The position numbers and the translations under genes were made by a program. From Bacillota bacterium (lineage in GTDB: Bacteria; Bacillota; Clostridia; Lachnospirales; Lachnospiraceae): a stretch of 64,000 bases of DNA. Location of the stretch: positions 1 to 64,000 of the forward strand of contig JAEWQV010000005.1 in the NCBI GenBank assembly GCA_023399055.1, given 5' to 3'. Of this stretch, positions 60,863 through 64,000 are shown piece by piece. The stretch's first letter is position 1, and every line of letters starts with the position of its first letter. The notes under the pieces were generated by a model, which saw nothing but the letters and a program-made list of their open reading frames with translations, was not told the origin of the DNA and did not search any database.

Positions 60863-61780
60863 TTACTTAAGAAGCCACTGTTCCGCCTCATCTTTATTCT
60901 CATAAATTCTAAAATGACTACCCTTATTTGTTTCCATTGCCATTTCGTTAAATCTGCCTTTTCCGATTGCTTCTTCAGGAATTAATGCTACTGTCTTAAT
61001 ATTGTAGTTAATTAGCTTTTGAATTACATTCCCTGCTAATTTTGTTCTAAGCTTAAAAAAGTCTTCCGATAGGATATCATAGTGAAGCATTAAATGATAG
61101 GTCTCATGCTCCCAACATAGGGATATTAGATCAAGTACGTCATCCTCTTTGCTTAACTGATTAGTCAGTGAAATCACTTCTATATATTTTTTATTCTCTA
61201 TTTCATTTATTTGATAATTCATTTTAGCTTTCTCCTCTACTTCCTTATTTTCAAACAATCTTTGTCTAAACTTCTCAATCCACTGAAGTTCACTTTTATA
61301 AGAAGCAATCAGATTTTCTGAAATCATTTCCCATATCAGATTTTCTCTAGGATTTCTATTCGGTGCAAGAAGCCCACGTCTTAGCTTTTCTTGTTCCATC
61401 AACAGTTGATTTCTAATAACTTTTCCATAACTGAAACACAACTCATTAATCTCTTGATCACTTAATATTTCTGACCATGCCAGCTGAACTAAGAATACTT
61501 TTTTTATCTCAGGGGCTTCCGGTGTCATGATTAACCACTCCTTCAGCTCCACTAACCCATTTTTCGTAATAGAATAAATCTTCTTAGTCGGTGCATTGTC
61601 CTGATGAATCACTTCACTGGTAACCAGTTCCTCCTCCTGCATTTGTATCAGTGCTTTATAGATCTGATTATTATTACCAGACCAGTACATAAAGGAAGAC
61701 TCTTCCATTAATTTCTTTAATTCATAGCCTGTGGCGGCTTTCCAACTTAATATTCCTAATAACGCATATTTTATTGACAT
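60863..61780 (-). CDS. PadR-family regulator with DUF4180 domain
   Basis: A 305-residue protein in three parts: an N-terminal PadR winged helix (MSIKYALLGILSWKAATGYE, then VIHQDNAPTKKIYSITKNGL), a PadR C-terminal helical part (WSEILSDQEINELCFSYGKV), and a DUF4180 domain of about 110 residues (EVISLTNQLSKEDDVLDLIS, HYDILSEDFFKLRTKLAGNV, then RFNEMAMETNKGSHFRIYEN). The DUF4180 role is unknown; it may sense a ligand. GAGG precedes the ATG at 61780. The exonuclease-BRCT gene follows at once, so the two are likely in one transcript. Confidence 0.85.
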   Translation of the reverse strand: MSIKYALLGILSWKAATGYELKKLMEESSFMYWSGNNNQIYKALIQMQEEELVTSEVIHQDNAPTKKIYSITKNGLVELKEWLIMTPEAPEIKKVFLVQLAWSEILSDQEINELCFSYGKVIRNQLLMEQEKLRRGLLAPNRNPRENLIWEMISENLIASYKSELQWIEKFRQRLFENKEVEEKAKMNYQINEIENKKYIEVISLTNQLSKEDDVLDLISLCWEHETYHLMLHYDILSEDFFKLRTKLAGNVIQKLINYNIKTVALIPEEAIGKGRFNEMAMETNKGSHFRIYENKDEAEQWLLK

Positions 61781-61982
61781 TATTAACACCTCATCTTATA
61801 ACATAGGTTAATAGTAACATACATTTTATTTGTTCGTCAACAGGAAATAGAATGCCACAAAAATGTAGCGGTATTCTATTTCATTTAGTATAATGTCATC
61901 AAACGTAATTCAAACAAATTAAACTTTGGTAATACTAAAGGAATAAAGATAATTTAAGATCCGTAACTTAGGAGGAAATATT

Positions 61983-63605
61983 TTGGCACAGATTAATAGA
62001 GAACATAATTTAAAGAAAACTAAAACTTCAAAGGTAAACGAAAGTCCTAGTGTAATTCTGGAAGATAAAAAACCATTATCCGGGTCTATGGTATGGAAGT
62101 TACAATCTGACTTCTATGCAAATCAAGGGCCAGAGGCTTGGATTAAAGGTATTGTTCCTCAATATATCACTACCAATCCCTATATCGCAAATCTCTATGC
62201 AAAAACAGCCTTTGGCTACTGCAGAGATTTTGTAGCCAGCAAGGACTATAAAAAAGATACTACTATTTATTTATTGGAATTAGCTGCAGGAGTGGGAAGG
62301 TTTACATACACCTTTCTAAAAAGATTTCAATCCATGCTTGATAAATCTTCCCTTAAAGGCTTGAAGTATAAGTACATTGTCTCTGATTTTGCTGAAAGAA
62401 ATGCTGCCTACTGGCAGAACCATAGTTATTTAAAACCATATTTCGAAAGTGGAATCTTAGACTGTGCCATCTTTGATATGACGAAGGATGAGGAGCTTAC
62501 CTTATGTTATAGTGGAGAAGTTCTACGTAAAGGTCAGCTTAAAAATCCTCTTATCTTATTTGCCAACTATACCTTTGACAGCCTTCCACAAGATACCTTT
62601 TATGTGAATGAAGGCGAGATTTTTGAAGGACTCATAACAGTTACCTCCCAGCAAGAACAGCCTGACCCCACGGATAAATCTATCTTAGCCGGTTTGGATT
62701 ATTACTATACCGATGTACAAATATCTGACAGCAATTATTACGAGGACTCCAAACTGAATAAAATTCTTCTATTTTATAAGGATTGTTTGGAGGATACTGC
62801 CTTTTCCTTACCAAACCTTGCACTTAACTGCATTGAAAGATTAAGAATGTTGTTTCAAGATGACATTATCCTGCTATCAACGGATAAGGGTTATAGAAAT
62901 ATGGAGTCGATGTATAAGAACTATCACCCCTTCCTCTCAAAGCACGGTTCTATTTCCTTAACCGTTAACTTTCACGCCATGGAACTATACTTTAACTCCC
63001 TTGGTGGTAAAGCCATACACAGCCTTTATGACCATGAAAATGTAACCATGTCCCTATTTTTATTAAGCAATCGTTCCCATGATTTCATAGAAACCTCCTT
63101 GTCCTATCAGGAAATTGTTGAATCTATTGGGCCAGATGACTTTTATGTCCTTAAAAAGGCAATTGTTCCTCACAATGCAACACTTACCACGAAGGAACTG
63201 TTAACCTTCCTGCGCTATACGGTTTGGGATTCCAGAACCTTTCTTGAATTTTACAATACCTTGCTTGAGCGCATTAGGACGGAAGAGGATTTTCCGGCAG
63301 AGGAACTAGTTGATGTAATAAATAATGTCTGGGAGAATTATTTCCCGATTGGCGAAGAAGGGGACCTGTCTTATTGCTTAGGTTCTTTACTTGGATATTT
63401 TGGCTATGACTTGGATGCCATCGAACTCTTTAAAACTTCCTTAGAGTTTTACGGGGAAGATGCAACCGTAAACTATGAAATCGCTTTATCCTACTATAAT
63501 CTTCAGCAATTTGAGGAAGCATTATTATTTGTTAATCAATCACTTAGTGTTGATCCCAATTTTGAGGATAGCTTAAATCTGAAAAGCTTAATTGAGGAAA
63601 TTTAA
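61983..63605 (+). CDS. SAM-dependent methyltransferase-like protein with C-terminal TPRs
   Basis: A 540-residue protein. After a basic start, residues 35-350 look like a MidA/NDUFAF7-type methyltransferase: LLELAAGVGRFTYTFLKRF fits the SAM-binding Gly-rich motif, then YIVSDFAERNAAYWQNH, IFDMTKDE and LFANYTFDSLPQDTFYV. The last 90 residues carry TPR-like helices (SYCLGSLLGYFGYDLDAIEL; TVNYEIALSYYNLQQFEEAL; LFVNQSLSVDPNFEDSLNLK). The substrate is unknown. The TTG start lies 7 nt after AGGAGG. Monocistronic, with its own terminator. Confidence 0.7.
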   Translation: MAQINREHNLKKTKTSKVNESPSVILEDKKPLSGSMVWKLQSDFYANQGPEAWIKGIVPQYITTNPYIANLYAKTAFGYCRDFVASKDYKKDTTIYLLELAAGVGRFTYTFLKRFQSMLDKSSLKGLKYKYIVSDFAERNAAYWQNHSYLKPYFESGILDCAIFDMTKDEELTLCYSGEVLRKGQLKNPLILFANYTFDSLPQDTFYVNEGEIFEGLITVTSQQEQPDPTDKSILAGLDYYYTDVQISDSNYYEDSKLNKILLFYKDCLEDTAFSLPNLALNCIERLRMLFQDDIILLSTDKGYRNMESMYKNYHPFLSKHGSISLTVNFHAMELYFNSLGGKAIHSLYDHENVTMSLFLLSNRSHDFIETSLSYQEIVESIGPDDFYVLKKAIVPHNATLTTKELLTFLRYTVWDSRTFLEFYNTLLERIRTEEDFPAEELVDVINNVWENYFPIGEEGDLSYCLGSLLGYFGYDLDAIELFKTSLEFYGEDATVNYEIALSYYNLQQFEEALLFVNQSLSVDPNFEDSLNLKSLIEEI

Positions 63606-63663
63606 TTTTTTCTCTTTTATTATTTCTTAGCTTATTATTTTAAATTAAATGTTTTTATAATCT

Positions 63664-63702
63664 AACAGGACCCTATTGTCAGTACTTTAATAAGGTCCTG
63701 TT
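63664..63702 (+). terminator. Terminator of the methyltransferase-TPR gene
   Basis: AACAGGACC (63664-63672) pairs with GGTCCTGTT (63694-63702), with AATAA/CTATT extending the stem; CTGATTTATTT follows. Confidence 0.65.
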
Positions 63703-63854
63703 CTGATTTATTTATATCAATAGTTCTAGTTTTATAAGAGTCTAATGAATTTACACCTTTATTGCCCTGTATCACATTGTAATATAGTCAATATCTGGGG
63801 GCACCGGCACAACTTGTTTCAGTCCAGTAACTTCCATAGCAATAATTAAAACAT

Positions 63855-64000
63855 CTATTTTTCAGTTTCTTCTGACAATAAATTTAATCCCATAATACCT
63901 GCTTCAATTTCTTTTATTTTATCATTTGCTATAATTGCTGTTCCAGTAATTCCGTCTAGAGACTCAATCATTTTTCCATCAGGTACTCTAGGATATAAAC
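63855..64000 (-). CDS. C-terminal end of an unrecognised protein (partial)
   Basis: An open frame on the minus strand enters from the right edge and ends with TAG at 63857-63855. The 48 visible residues include PRVPDGKMIESLDGITGTAI, IANDKIKEIEAGIMG and the end LNLLSEETEK. The composition is ordinary for a cytoplasmic protein, but too little is present to name it. Confidence 0.45.
   Translation of the reverse strand, partial: LYPRVPDGKMIESLDGITGTAIIANDKIKEIEAGIMGLNLLSEETEK

Noticed and set aside
1..64000. CRISPR arrays, insertion sequences, prophage genes
   Set aside because: No regularly spaced direct repeats, transposase or phage structural proteins were found; the only mobile-element footprint is the tRNA-Gly island.

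Overview
The window looks like chromosome from a low-GC, anaerobic, spore-forming, motile Firmicute of the Lachnospiraceae. It resembles a plant-fibre degrader of the Lachnoclostridium (Clostridium) phytofermentans type, but that placement is inference. The grounds are the AT-rich sequence, strong Shine-Dalgarno sites with many TTG/GTG starts, sporulation genes (a YyaC-type protein and a SpoIIQ-like LytM protein behind a sigma-F-like promoter), motAB, a YvyF-type flagellar-operon protein, and a very large secreted protein ending in two CBM2-like cellulose-binding modules.

Layout. 1-550: 5' end of a 16S rRNA gene leaving the left edge on the minus strand, with its leader and a consensus promoter. 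550-8600: mainly minus-strand housekeeping and envelope genes (CvpA, DUF5711, a pseudo-MPN/LysM protein, SecD-SecF, YvyF-like, a DUF6472-like protein) with yyaC on the plus strand. 9-18 kb: a TPR-type HTH regulator, a CDP-alcohol phosphatidyltransferase, the recR-ebfC-dnaX cluster containing a 111-bp structured element between ebfC and recR, an HD-GYP protein, an M15 peptidase, NiaR and the SpoIIQ-like protein. 18.39-20.63 kb: a tRNA-Gly(CCC) gene followed by a 2.2-kb island. The island carries a translationally coupled pair, a NUDIX-fold protein without catalytic glutamates and a radical SAM protein, and is bounded by repeated tRNA 3' ends and three long inverted repeats. 20.7-31 kb: secreted RCC1-like protein, ECF sigma/anti-sigma pair, motAB, a lipoprotein, and a DUF3137-LemA pair. 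31-33 kb: MccA/MccB-type reverse transsulfuration genes. 33.9-39.2 kb: a BlaI/BlaR1-like pair with a clear promoter/operator, then a two-component system and a lipoprotein. 39.2-50.8 kb: tRNA-Tyr and tRNA-Glu, small proteins, the 2,096-residue CBM2 protein, a zinc-ribbon membrane protein and an HTH protein with tandem C-terminal repeats. 51-64 kb: TldE/TldD, a TetR-controlled MFS pump, a BFD-like ferredoxin, a TetR-controlled ABC exporter, a PadR-DUF4180/exonuclease-BRCT pair, a methyltransferase-TPR protein and the end of one more gene.

The best candidate for something undescribed is the tRNA-Gly island. Its NUDIX protein keeps the fold signature but has Asn/Lys/Lys where the metal-binding glutamates should be, which suggests a ligand sensor, and its stop codon overlaps the start of a radical SAM enzyme of unknown substrate. 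Other points of note are the ebfC-recR structured element, a JAMM-less MPN-like domain fused to LysM, an apparently non-catalytic SpoIIQ-like protein, the CBM2 protein without a recognisable catalytic domain, and two small ORFs with good ribosome-binding sites. All functions come from reading motifs and neighbourhood; no searches were run.
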